This document shows, one piece after another, positions 1-7,425 of a stretch of 24,264 bases of DNA (position 1 is the first letter of the stretch; each line of letters begins with the position of its first letter). The notes below the pieces were generated by a model. The model was not told where the DNA came from. It did no database searches and saw only the letters and a list, made by a program, of their open reading frames with translations. This DNA comes from a virus. The translations under genes and the position numbers were made by a program. The stretch spans positions 1 to 24,264 of the IMG/VR virus record IMGVR_UViG_3300031973_001234; one strand, written 5' to 3'.

Positions 1-195
1 AAAAAAGTAATAGCGGCTGTCAAAAAAGTAGCCAAGAAAGCTGTAAAAAAGGCTCCAGAAGCTGTTTTAGAACAGAAAGTGGAGAGTGATGCTAAAAAGG
101 AATATAGAGCTGTCCTAGAGGCGTATAAACAGTCAAATCCTATTAAATACGCTCAGAAAGAAAGTGAACTATTAGCAAAGTTACAATCTCTATAA
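1..195 (+). CDS. C-terminal end of a Lys/Ala-rich phage protein (5' truncated)
   Basis: The first reading frame is open from base 1 and closes at TAA 193-195, giving 64 residues of a protein whose start lies outside the window. The visible part begins with a Lys/Ala/Val-rich basic stretch and continues into a charged helical tail (ending KLQSL). It lies 4 nt upstream of the next small gene, so it belongs to the same head-gene operon. In such phages the portal or terminase gene is usually found here, but nothing in this tail identifies either. Function unknown. Confidence 0.6.
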   Translation, partial: KKVIAAVKKVAKKAVKKAPEAVLEQKVESDAKKEYRAVLEAYKQSNPIKYAQKESELLAKLQSL

Positions 196-199
196 AAAT

Positions 200-337
200 A
201 TGCCCCTAACAAAAAAAGGAAAAAAGATCGCAAAAGCGATGGAAAAGGAATACGGAAAAAAGAAAGGTAAAAAAGTATTCTACGCATCTACTAACAAAGG
301 AGTAATTAAAGGTATTGCTAAAAAAGGCAAGAAATAA
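200..337 (+). CDS. small basic phage protein of the MPLTKKGKK type
   Basis: ATG 200 to TAA 335-337 encodes 45 residues, very basic, beginning MPLTKKGKKIAKAMEKEYG and carrying a VFYAS-x-NKG motif near residues 27-34. Short proteins with this pattern (T-x-x-GKK ... YG-x-KKG ... VFYAS-x-NKG) are frequent in phage head modules close to portal and terminase genes; that is recalled family knowledge, not a search. No function is established. It sits between the preceding gene (4-nt gap) and the next gene (TAA-T-ATG, 1-nt gap). There is no Shine-Dalgarno sequence; the start has an A/T-rich context. Confidence 0.75.
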   Translation: MPLTKKGKKIAKAMEKEYGKKKGKKVFYASTNKGVIKGIAKKGKK

Positions 338-338
338 T

Positions 339-914
339 ATGGAAAAGAAAAAACAAGTATTCAGATTCGATGATGTAGAACTATCACTCATGAAGAATAC
401 ATTTGCAGAAAATGACGAGTTGCTCAAAGCTATTCGTAAAGTATTCTTGCAAACAGAACTTAGTGAGGTAGATAAAAGTCTACTCTCTACGCTAAAGGGG
501 AATGAACAGCTATTCAAATTGATTAGTAAGACATTTAACCCGCAAATTGACCCAGAAGCTCCATTTCATCAACTTATTGACCTTTGGATGACTATTGATC
601 TCAAGGATAAGCCAATCAGTGAACTTCTCCCAGTATTCAATGCTCGGAAGTTACTCATTGATCTTATCGAACAGGGACTAGAAAATCTGAAAGTAGTTGT
701 ATTTGGTGGAGTATCAAGTAATAAAATCAAGCTATCTGACTTTGTTATCTTAAAAGGAAAATCAGCAGAAGAATTCTATTCAGAACTCACTGCTAGAAAC
801 AGTCTTATCTCTCATGTAGAGGCACAACTGAGTCAAATCAGTATCCTCGCAGGACAGAAAGAGGAAAGTGTAGAGCAAACGAAAGAAAAACTGTTGAAAA
901 ACAGTAATAAATAA
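339..914 (+). CDS. hypothetical head-module protein, 191 aa
   Basis: I chose ATG 339 (MEKKKQVFRF...) rather than the in-frame ATG at 315, because 315 overlaps the preceding gene by 23 nt and 339 follows its stop by 1 nt (TAATATG), the same junction used repeatedly downstream. The 191-residue product looks largely alpha-helical, with no cysteine and no membrane segment. The C-terminal 40 residues are a charged helix ending KEKLLKNSNK. It precedes the scaffold-like gene and may take part in head assembly, but no domain is recognised. A promoter follows in the gap after its stop codon. Confidence 0.7.
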   Translation: MEKKKQVFRFDDVELSLMKNTFAENDELLKAIRKVFLQTELSEVDKSLLSTLKGNEQLFKLISKTFNPQIDPEAPFHQLIDLWMTIDLKDKPISELLPVFNARKLLIDLIEQGLENLKVVVFGGVSSNKIKLSDFVILKGKSAEEFYSELTARNSLISHVEAQLSQISILAGQKEESVEQTKEKLLKNSNK

Positions 915-915
915 T

Positions 916-945
916 TTGCATTGCATTTATTAAAAGTGGTATAAT
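916..945 (+). promoter_or_regulatory. promoter for scaffold/capsid genes (TTGCAT-N18-TATAAT)
   Basis: A -35 TTGCAT at 916-921 is followed by an 18-nt spacer and a perfect TATAAT at 940-945 with an extended TGG just before it. Transcription would start near 952. It is the only intergenic promoter between the upstream head genes and the capsid genes. The -35 hexamer TTGCAT recurs at four other promoters in this window. Confidence 0.7.
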
Positions 946-955
946 AAAATCATAC

Positions 956-974
956 AGGACTTGCTTTAGGTCCT
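956..974 (+). promoter_or_regulatory. 5' leader hairpin of capsid transcript
   Basis: AGGAC (956-960) pairs with GTCCT (970-974) around a 9-nt loop, only about 4 nt downstream of the predicted transcription start and 12 nt upstream of ATG 987. A 5'-terminal stem-loop of this kind can slow mRNA decay. The stem is short, so it is a modest call. Confidence 0.4.
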
Positions 975-986
975 AAAACTAATTCT

Positions 987-1532
987 ATGAGTATCGAACA
1001 CGATGAAGAGAACATCTTAAACTCTCAAGAGGAAGCTGACCTTGATACAGCAAACGAAGAGGAATCTGAGGAATCAGAGGAAAGTGTAGAAGAAATCAAA
1101 GCTCGACTTGCGAAAGCAGAAGAACTTGTAAACAACTACAAAATTCGTGCCGAAAAAGCTGAACGAGCTGCTAAAGGTTCTAAAGAATCACAGCCAGTAA
1201 AGCAAGCATCAAAGGCTGATGCAATATCTACTCAGGATCTATACGCTCTCATGGAGAACAAGGTAGCACAGGAAGATATCCAGGAAGTGCAAGAATATGC
1301 ACAACTAAAAGGAATATCTATCTCAGAAGCCTTGAAATCTAGTGTAGTAAAGACAATCCTAAGTGAGAAAGCTGAAATGCGAAACGTAGCAAGTGCCTCA
1401 AATGTAGGTTCTGTGAAACGAGGGTCATCTAAATTATCTGATGAAGCTCTTATCCAGAATGTTAAAAAGGGTATTGTACCTGAATCAGATGAGGACATCA
1501 TGCGTTACGTTCAAGCACGACAGAAAAAATAA
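987..1532 (+). CDS. scaffold-like capsid assembly protein
   Basis: The 181-residue product has an extremely acidic N-terminus (residues about 5-36, runs of EEESEESEES), then a coiled-coil stretch (about 36-66, EEIKARLAKAEELVNNYKI), a linker rich in Ser/Lys, and a basic C-terminus ending RYVQARQKK. This acidic/coiled-coil/basic-tail build and its place directly upstream of the major capsid gene are typical of phage scaffolding proteins, which organise coat subunits in the procapsid and leave or are cleaved before packaging. No protease motif is seen, so cleavage by a self-encoded protease is not supported. Start at ATG 987 lies 35 nt after the predicted transcription start, without a Shine-Dalgarno sequence. 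Confidence 0.7.
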   Translation: MSIEHDEENILNSQEEADLDTANEEESEESEESVEEIKARLAKAEELVNNYKIRAEKAERAAKGSKESQPVKQASKADAISTQDLYALMENKVAQEDIQEVQEYAQLKGISISEALKSSVVKTILSEKAEMRNVASASNVGSVKRGSSKLSDEALIQNVKKGIVPESDEDIMRYVQARQKK

Positions 1533-1564
1533 TCGGTGGGCTTAATAAATAATTAAACCCTAAA

Positions 1565-2419
1565 ATGGCAAACACAATTGGTTCTCAGGTATGGCGTGAG
1601 AAGTATGCGAAAGCAACTCTCGAAAACGCTCTCCGAAACAATCTCGTTGCAGAGGCAATCTGTAAAGTAGATCGTTCAGACGTTAAAGTTATCAAGTCTC
1701 CTTACATGACAGCACCTACAGTAACTGTTCAGGCAGTTGCAGGTACTTACTCTCCAGCAGACTTTGTTACTACTAACGATACTCTCACAGTTACAGACGA
1801 ATTCATCGTATCTGAGCACATCATGGACTTCCAGAGTGCACTTTCAGACTTTGATCTCTTTGCAGCTCGAATGGATGACATGATGGCTAACGTAGCTATC
1901 CAGATCGATCGTTTCGTTCTCAACAACCTAACAGAAGACGGTACTGGTTCATACACAACTCCAGCAGGAGGATTCACTACAGCAGCTAACATCAATCAGA
2001 TCTTCGGTGATCTCGTTGCTAAAGTTGCTGGTTACTCAGACGCTTACAACAATCTTTTCGTTGTTATTGAAAACACAGACCTCCCAGGTTTGATGGTAGC
2101 AGGTGCAACTAATGGATTCATGGTAGCTGACCAGGTTATCAAGAATGGAAAAGTTGGTTCATGGATGGGCGTAGATATCTACGTTGTACGTTCTGGAACA
2201 TTCGCTTCAGAAACTCTTGGAACAACTACTTACACAAACTCAGGACACCGTGTCTTCGGAGTTAAAGGAGTTGCAACATATGCAGCACCTCGTGGAGTAC
2301 AGTACGAAGAAAAGGCAGTTTCAGGTAAAACAGGAAAAGAAATCGCAGTATACGGATACTGTGGCTTCAAACTCTGGACACCTAAAGCAGGTCTCATTGT
2401 TGATATTACACTCGCGTAA
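1565..2419 (+). CDS. major capsid protein, HK97-fold type
   Basis: The 284-residue product starts MANTIGSQVWREKYAKAT and has the features of a phage coat protein: an N-terminal helical arm, a central stretch rich in Thr/Val (APTVTVQAVAGTYS), a long helix with paired acidic residues (FAARMDDMMANVAIQIDRFVL, about 99-119), and a C-terminal beta-rich part including FGVKGVATYAAPRGVQYEE. Codon use is visibly more biased than in its neighbours (many CTC, GTT, ATC, GCA), as expected for the most abundant virion protein. It follows the scaffold-like gene by 32 nt and is followed by a strong hairpin pair. P22-type or other HK97-like subfamilies cannot be separated by eye. Confidence 0.85.
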   Translation: MANTIGSQVWREKYAKATLENALRNNLVAEAICKVDRSDVKVIKSPYMTAPTVTVQAVAGTYSPADFVTTNDTLTVTDEFIVSEHIMDFQSALSDFDLFAARMDDMMANVAIQIDRFVLNNLTEDGTGSYTTPAGGFTTAANINQIFGDLVAKVAGYSDAYNNLFVVIENTDLPGLMVAGATNGFMVADQVIKNGKVGSWMGVDIYVVRSGTFASETLGTTTYTNSGHRVFGVKGVATYAAPRGVQYEEKAVSGKTGKEIAVYGYCGFKLWTPKAGLIVDITLA

Positions 2420-2426
2420 TACAACT

Positions 2427-2488
2427 CCCCCTTTGCTGGGGGAATAGAGGGTAGATTTTCCCACCGATTCTCTACCTTCTATCCCCCC
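2427..2488 (+). promoter_or_regulatory. two mutually exclusive strong hairpins after the capsid gene
   Basis: Hairpin A pairs CCCCC 2427-2431 with GGGGG 2438-2442 (6-nt loop). Hairpin B pairs 2438-2455 with 2471-2488 (16 Watson-Crick pairs, one G-U, one A-C mismatch, 15-nt loop). Both need the same GGGGG, so they cannot coexist. Neither is followed by a U-tract, so this is not a standard intrinsic terminator. A role in protecting the capsid mRNA 3' end, or in partial termination, is inference. Confidence 0.6.
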
Positions 2489-2523
2489 TGTAAAGACTTA
2501 TTAAATAAACACAGAATAAATAT

Positions 2524-2997
2524 ATGCAATTAAGAGGAACAGACATCGTAGTAGATAAGATCCGAGCAAAACGCAATATCATTTCTGGAAGCGGAGCAAC
2601 TGCCTCTTTGAGTGAATCTGATTCAGGTTCAATGGTCTTATTTGACCGAGCAGCAGGTATTGTCTTTACACTTCCAGCAGCATGTGCGGTAGGTACATGG
2701 TATGAGTTTGCGGTTTCAGTAACAGTTACTTCAAACGCAGCCAAAGTTATTACAGGAGCAGGAACAGAACTTCTTGTAGGTAATATCTTGAACTGCGATA
2801 CAGATACATCTGACGCAGTAGCAATTTGGAACGCTCTTGTTGGTGACAGTTACATTGCAGTTTCAATGAACGGATCAACAACGGGTGGCATTAAAGGAGA
2901 CCGAGTACGTTTCACAAAAGTAAATTCAACAACATGGATTGTTGAAGGTATGACAAGTGGTACAGGTACAGTGGCTACTCCATTCTCAGCTTCGTAA
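2524..2997 (+). CDS. capsid decoration / head-fibre-like protein
   Basis: The 157-residue product is rich in Thr, Ser, Val, Ala and Gly, with alternating hydrophobic residues that suggest a beta-sandwich and no long helix. It starts MQLRGTDIVVDKIRAKRN and contains the stretch MVLFDRAAGIVFTLPAA (about 37-53), a pattern I associate with small phage surface proteins encoded just after the coat gene. Its location between the major capsid gene and the head-tail adaptor supports a decoration or head-fibre role; no defining motif is visible. It is separated from the capsid gene by 104 nt that hold the hairpin pair, and its ATG is in an AAATATATG context. Confidence 0.5.
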   Translation: MQLRGTDIVVDKIRAKRNIISGSGATASLSESDSGSMVLFDRAAGIVFTLPAACAVGTWYEFAVSVTVTSNAAKVITGAGTELLVGNILNCDTDTSDAVAIWNALVGDSYIAVSMNGSTTGGIKGDRVRFTKVNSTTWIVEGMTSGTGTVATPFSAS

Positions 2998-3040
2998 TGT
3001 TATCCCTCAGACCCTTTATGGGGTTTGGGATGGTAACATT
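2996..3040 (+). promoter_or_regulatory. long intercistronic hairpin ending 6 nt before the next start
   Basis: AATGTTA (2996-3002) pairs perfectly with TAACATT (3034-3040); inside it TCCC pairs with GGGA and ACCC with GGGT, giving a 15-bp interrupted stem. It begins inside the TAA stop of the decoration-like gene and ends just ahead of ATG 3047. There is no U-tract, so it is more likely an mRNA processing, stability or translation element than a terminator. Confidence 0.55.
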
Positions 3041-3046
3041 AAATAT

Positions 3047-3763
3047 ATGCAATTTTCAGACACAACATACAACTCAGGTATCTTGCAACAATCACGAGAC
3101 ATGATGCGTGTTGATTCTACGCAGTGGTCTACACAAAAAGTAGTCAACTCAGTGAATAACTGGCTTGATAAGATCACGGGTTACGCTGTAGGAGCAGATA
3201 AACGCTTCCAGTGGGATGATAGTAACCATACCAAGCTCCCTATTGGTACAACGAACCTCATTTCAGGTCAGGCAATGTACTCATTCCTAGAGGATGAACA
3301 AGGAAACTCTATCCTTACACTCACACGCATAGATATTAAAGATTCCAATGGAAATTGGACACAGTTGAAGTCAAAGGATCAGGCGGAAATAGACATGGCT
3401 CTTGATGAATTTGAATCTACTTCTGGTCAGCCTATCTATTACGACAAAATCGCAGACAATATCATCAAGCTATATCCAACACCTAACGCAAGTGTAACTG
3501 CTGGATTGAAATTCTACTTCCAGCGTACGCCTTCATATTTTGTGGCTACAGATACAACAAAAGAGCCAGGCGTATCACCACTTCTCCATCGAGGATTTGT
3601 TATAGCTTCGGCATACGACGGAGCACTGACGCTTGGACTCAATAACCTATCCGCACTTTCAGTTGAATTACAGAAAGAGGAACAGAAAATGATCCAGTAT
3701 TTCGCGGACAGGAACAATGATGAAAAGCGTCGGATCTCACCATCAAGGGAAAATAACCGATAA
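3047..3763 (+). CDS. head-tail adaptor / connector-like protein
   Basis: The 238-residue product starts at ATG 3047 (MQFSDTTYNSGILQQSRDMM), which lies after the intercistronic hairpin; an open extension upstream to 2957 overlaps the previous gene and is not used here. The sequence mixes helices with a central beta part, including GQAMYSFLEDEQGNSILTLT and YYDKIADNIIKLYPTP, followed by a C-terminal helix rich in Glu/Gln/Arg. This resembles the adaptor (gp4-like or tail-tubular-A-like) proteins of podoviruses that bridge portal and tail, and it occupies the usual position after the capsid genes. The assignment rests on overall pattern and order, so it is moderate. The next gene starts 3 nt after its stop (TAATATATG). 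Confidence 0.55.
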   Translation: MQFSDTTYNSGILQQSRDMMRVDSTQWSTQKVVNSVNNWLDKITGYAVGADKRFQWDDSNHTKLPIGTTNLISGQAMYSFLEDEQGNSILTLTRIDIKDSNGNWTQLKSKDQAEIDMALDEFESTSGQPIYYDKIADNIIKLYPTPNASVTAGLKFYFQRTPSYFVATDTTKEPGVSPLLHRGFVIASAYDGALTLGLNNLSALSVELQKEEQKMIQYFADRNNDEKRRISPSRENNR

Positions 3764-3766
3764 TAT

Positions 3767-4096
3767 ATGGCAATTACCAACCTATCAAAAACTCGTAGCT
3801 TAACTTGGGATGAATGGCTCGCAACATGGAACGAGGAGACTTACACATGGGATGGGTTGGCTGGATATGGTTCTCCTTTCATCAATGTATCTAAAATCTC
3901 TACAGGAGAGACATGGTCATCAATCTCTACTACATGGGCTAATGAAACTCGCACATGGAACGACACATCATTTTTCACAAATGTTTCAAAGGTAGCAACA
4001 ATGACATGGGAAGATCTAACGTCAGCATGGTCTACTTATGACTCAGCATGGGACACACTAGGAGGATCAAATATGAGTAACGTATCAAAACCATAA
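3767..4096 (+). CDS. Trp-rich triple-repeat tail-module protein
   Basis: The 109-residue product contains ten tryptophans and is built from three tandem repeats of about 32 residues, each ending NVSK: roughly residues 8-39, 40-71 and 72-104. Within a repeat, TW recurs every 6-10 residues (for example LTWDEWLATWNEE, TTWANETRTWND, LTSAWSTYDSAW). There is no signal peptide or membrane segment. Position between the adaptor and the fibre cluster suggests a small structural tail part, perhaps a linker or fibre-docking protein. I do not recognise an established family. Junctions on both sides are 1-3 nt (TAATATATG before, TAATATG after), so it is translated with its neighbours. Confidence 0.65.
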   Translation: MAITNLSKTRSLTWDEWLATWNEETYTWDGLAGYGSPFINVSKISTGETWSSISTTWANETRTWNDTSFFTNVSKVATMTWEDLTSAWSTYDSAWDTLGGSNMSNVSKP

Positions 4097-4097
4097 T

Positions 4098-5168
4098 ATG
4101 AGCACAATCACCACAATTTTAGGAACAGATCAGGCAACAAACTCAAGAAGTGTTATAAACACTAACTTTAGTAATTTAAATACGGATAAGTATCAGTCTG
4201 GTGATTCACCTACTTTCGCAACTACTTATTCTCCTATTTTAATTGGGGGAACCAGTACAACGTCTAGTCTAACCTATAAAACAACAACTGGCGTAGGCAC
4301 AACTGGTGCAGACCATATATTCCTCGTAGGAAATAACGGTGCTACAGAGGCAATGCGTATATTAAATAACGCAAATGTCGGTATTGGGATTAGTCCATCA
4401 TATCGACTCCATGTTAGTGGAGGACCTATTGTTCAAACCACTAGTAGTAGTTTTGCTGGATGGTTTTCTTCTACAGAAGATACAGCATCTACAATTACAT
4501 TCTACCTAGATAAGATTCGAGCAACACCGACAAACGGAGACTCGAACTACATGGCATTCAGACTCGCCAACTCTGCTGGGGCAAGAGTTAGTACTGGATA
4601 TATTGGGTCACAGATAGATGATATTACCGCAGGTTCTGTTGATTCACGATTTATTATTGGTGCATATGTAAACAGTGCAGCTCAGGAAATTATATATAAC
4701 GGTTTATCATTCAGAACAACCACTAATGACCAATGCGCCCTTGGTTCAGCTACCCTTTCGTTCTCAGATCTTTTCCTTGCTTCTGGTGGAGTGATTAACT
4801 GGGCTAATGGTGACTTCACTGCTACACATAGTACAGGTCAACTATCGCTAAGCGGTAAGTTACTCGTTACTGGTGCAACTACTCATCAAGGTGCCGTGAA
4901 CTATGCGGCAGATGGTCAAGCGAGTGACACCTATGTAATCACACTTGATCCAGCACCAGCAGCATATACAACTGGTATGCAGATTATTTTCAAAGCTAAT
5001 ACTGCCAATACTGGTGCAGCGACTTTGAACGTAAACGGACTTGGAGCAAAGACAATCGTTAAGGCAGTGAGTACAACACTCGCTAACAACGATATTTTAG
5101 CAAGTATGCTCTGTCTATGTGTCTACGATGGAACAAACTTTGTACTTATGAACCCTAGAGCCCTATAG
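4098..5168 (+). CDS. tail fibre protein 1, 356 aa (MSTITTI module)
   Basis: Residues 1-33 (MSTITTILGTDQATNSRSV and INTNFSNLNTDK) are shared almost word for word with the next two genes, and are likely the virion-attachment module. The middle carries the VGIGISPSYRLHVSG motif (about 96-110), a repeat unit typical of trimeric beta-structured fibres; the long fibre at 12637 has several copies. The C-terminal 90 residues (GAVNYAADGQASDTYVITL ... KTIVKA ... DGTNFVLMNPRAL) resemble C-terminal domains of other phage tail fibres. No chaperone or depolymerase motif is seen. Probable role: receptor binding on the host surface. Confidence 0.75.
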   Translation: MSTITTILGTDQATNSRSVINTNFSNLNTDKYQSGDSPTFATTYSPILIGGTSTTSSLTYKTTTGVGTTGADHIFLVGNNGATEAMRILNNANVGIGISPSYRLHVSGGPIVQTTSSSFAGWFSSTEDTASTITFYLDKIRATPTNGDSNYMAFRLANSAGARVSTGYIGSQIDDITAGSVDSRFIIGAYVNSAAQEIIYNGLSFRTTTNDQCALGSATLSFSDLFLASGGVINWANGDFTATHSTGQLSLSGKLLVTGATTHQGAVNYAADGQASDTYVITLDPAPAAYTTGMQIIFKANTANTGAATLNVNGLGAKTIVKAVSTTLANNDILASMLCLCVYDGTNFVLMNPRAL

Positions 5169-5171
5169 TAT

Positions 5172-5915
5172 ATGTCTACAATCACCACAATCAACGCATC
5201 TGATGCACCAAAAGACTCACGAGCTGTTATCAATACTAACTTCTCGAACCTAAACACTGATAAGATGGAGACTTCGGTACTTTCAACGAGTGGAACTCTC
5301 GCAGAAAATAGTGATTCTCGTGTTGCTACCCAAAAAGCTACTAAGACATATGTGGACACACAGGTGGCAGCAAACGCAGTTCCAACGTGTCTAACATATA
5401 TTCCACGACCATCATTTACTGGAGGTACTGCTGATATTACTCAGATAATCTGTTCAGGAAACACAACTGGATTTATCTCTCAAATTTCAATTCCATTCAA
5501 GATAACGGTAAATAAAATTAGTATACGAACAGGATCAACTGTTTCCGTAGCTGGTACATATAAGATCTCTCTGTATTCTGAGAGTGGGCAGACACAGCTT
5601 TTCTCTGTTACTACAGCAAGTATTTCAGCCATAAACACAATCTATACAACAAGTGTGAGTGCTGTTGTTGTATCTCCTGGTAATTATTATCTTATGATCC
5701 AACCTGTATCTACAGCTAGTGCATACATATATGGGTGGATAACTTACTCAACACCATTTGCAACGACTGAGGGGTTGCTTTCTGATGTTACTAGTGAGCC
5801 AGTGTTAGGTGGAACTTATACTGTTACAGCGGATACAGCTCCGAGTACAATTACACCTACATCATTACTAGAGTCGGCAAATGCGTACGCCTTAATAGCA
5901 AGACTAGACAACTAA
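5172..5915 (+). CDS. tail fibre protein 2, 247 aa (MSTITTI module)
   Basis: The first 67 residues align without gaps to fibre 3: both have the MSTITTI start, INTNFSNLNTDK, and then TSVL-x-T-x-GTLA-x-NSDS-x-VATQKA-x-KTYVDT. From about residue 75 the protein diverges into a beta-rich domain of its own (LTYIPRPSFTGGTADITQI ... GNYYLMIQPVSTASAYIYG) that looks like a carbohydrate-binding-type jelly roll, although that fold is inferred only from hydrophobic patterning. A conserved attachment module joined to unrelated distal domains fits alternative or composite receptor-binding fibres. Start ATG 5172 follows the previous TAG by 3 nt. Confidence 0.75.
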   Translation: MSTITTINASDAPKDSRAVINTNFSNLNTDKMETSVLSTSGTLAENSDSRVATQKATKTYVDTQVAANAVPTCLTYIPRPSFTGGTADITQIICSGNTTGFISQISIPFKITVNKISIRTGSTVSVAGTYKISLYSESGQTQLFSVTTASISAINTIYTTSVSAVVVSPGNYYLMIQPVSTASAYIYGWITYSTPFATTEGLLSDVTSEPVLGGTYTVTADTAPSTITPTSLLESANAYALIARLDN

Positions 5916-5916
5916 T

Positions 5917-7422
5917 ATGAGTACAATCACTACAATCAATGATTCAGACCTAATATCAGCAAGTAATGAAGTAATCAATACGAACTTCAGCAACTTGAAC
6001 ACGGATAAAATTGAAACATCTGTACTTGATACTGATGGTACTCTTGCTGCGAATTCAGACTCTAAGGTCGCTACCCAAAAAGCTGTTAAAACGTATGTAG
6101 ATACAAACATTGATACTCGCACAACAGGCACTACAACAAGTGCTGTAAGTCCTACGATCAACACAGATACATATAAACGATACACACTTACGGCTCAGAA
6201 AACAGACATTTCATCTTTTACGACAAACCTTACGGGATCTCCGTCAGATGGAGATGAGCTTGGTCTAAGAATTACAAACGGTCTTAGTGCAATGTTGTTT
6301 ATATCTTCATCTGTGTATGATAACGCAGCATCCGATACAGCGATTGTTACAAAACCATCTGGAACAGCTAACGACGATATTATGTTTGCTGTTATTCAGA
6401 GTACAACAGCATATTCAAACTCCCTTCCAAGTGGGTGGACATCTATTGCACAAACAACAGCAGTAAGTGGATACTATGAGCTTTTGTATCGAGTAGCTTC
6501 TAGTGAGGGTGCGAACTATACATTTGGGTTTGCTGGTTCTTATAAGATAAAGGTAACTATTGCGACATATCGTGGAGGATTCAACATATCTGATCCAATC
6601 GATGTATTTTCAGATACTTCATATATAACAAGTAATACAACAAACAGAGCTGCATCAATGAATGTTACCTATAGAAATTCACCACTGCTTTTCTTTGGAT
6701 GTGTGTTAGAAAGTTCATCATTCACTCAAACAAAACCATCACTTCCAACTACAGGATGGGTAGAGGATTATGATGGTGGTTCAACAAACTCTGACTTCTG
6801 GCTTGAAATCTGCTCGATGACTTGGGCTGGAGTTGGTGCTACTGGCGATATGGATTCTACTATTTCGAGTGCAACAACAGAAAAACACGCTTTTGCAGTA
6901 GCTCTCAAGCCAGTGATTGAAGTTACTTACGGATCAAAATTCACATCATATGACGAAACACTCCCAACAGTAATTCCTTTTGGTGAAACAAAAGATATTG
7001 ATCTCGAATATAACTCAGCAGTTTCTAAGTGGGTAACAACAGGAAATATTCCAATTGATCCAAGATTTACAGTTGGTCAGACTACTTATGACATATCTAC
7101 AGCATCTGGTACACAGACAATTGCTCATGGATTGGGGCGACTCCCAAACCTTATTGATATCTCTGTTACTTATGGAGCATCAGGTGTTGGTCTTACAAGA
7201 TCACTCTACAACGCGGTAAGTGGATTTCAGTATAGTTACTACAATTATATTGACGATAGCACTGGTACAGATTCATCAAGTGGATCTACGTTTAGAATTT
7301 CAATGTCAGCATCTCAATACCAAGAGGGTGTCATCACTGTAGATTCTACAAATATCTACATTGCATGGACAAAGACAAGTACACCAACGGGAACAGCAGT
7401 AATCCTTTGGAAAGCAGAATAA
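5917..7422 (+). CDS. tail fibre / receptor-binding protein 3, 501 aa (MSTITTI module)
   Basis: The third member of the tandem family: residues 1-68 match the N-terminus of fibre 2, while the rest is unique. The central region (about 130-330) contains YTFGFAGSYKIKVTIATYRGG and ALKPVIEV-like stretches that resemble concanavalin-like or Ig-like surface modules. The C-terminal part (about 385-501) contains GTQTIAHGLGRLPNLIDISV, a motif often seen in phage tail-fibre C-termini (T-x-x-HGLGR-x-P). Likely a receptor-binding fibre. It starts 1 nt after the previous stop (TAATATG) and the next gene follows after 3 nt. Confidence 0.75.
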   Translation: MSTITTINDSDLISASNEVINTNFSNLNTDKIETSVLDTDGTLAANSDSKVATQKAVKTYVDTNIDTRTTGTTTSAVSPTINTDTYKRYTLTAQKTDISSFTTNLTGSPSDGDELGLRITNGLSAMLFISSSVYDNAASDTAIVTKPSGTANDDIMFAVIQSTTAYSNSLPSGWTSIAQTTAVSGYYELLYRVASSEGANYTFGFAGSYKIKVTIATYRGGFNISDPIDVFSDTSYITSNTTNRAASMNVTYRNSPLLFFGCVLESSSFTQTKPSLPTTGWVEDYDGGSTNSDFWLEICSMTWAGVGATGDMDSTISSATTEKHAFAVALKPVIEVTYGSKFTSYDETLPTVIPFGETKDIDLEYNSAVSKWVTTGNIPIDPRFTVGQTTYDISTASGTQTIAHGLGRLPNLIDISVTYGASGVGLTRSLYNAVSGFQYSYYNYIDDSTGTDSSSGSTFRISMSASQYQEGVITVDSTNIYIAWTKTSTPTGTAVILWKAE

Positions 7423-7425
7423 TAT

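Noticed and set aside
2184-2447. An 87-residue plus-strand frame inside the capsid gene
   Set aside because: It overlaps the well-supported major capsid gene in another frame, has Gln/Leu-rich composition typical of a shifted frame and lacks independent signals.
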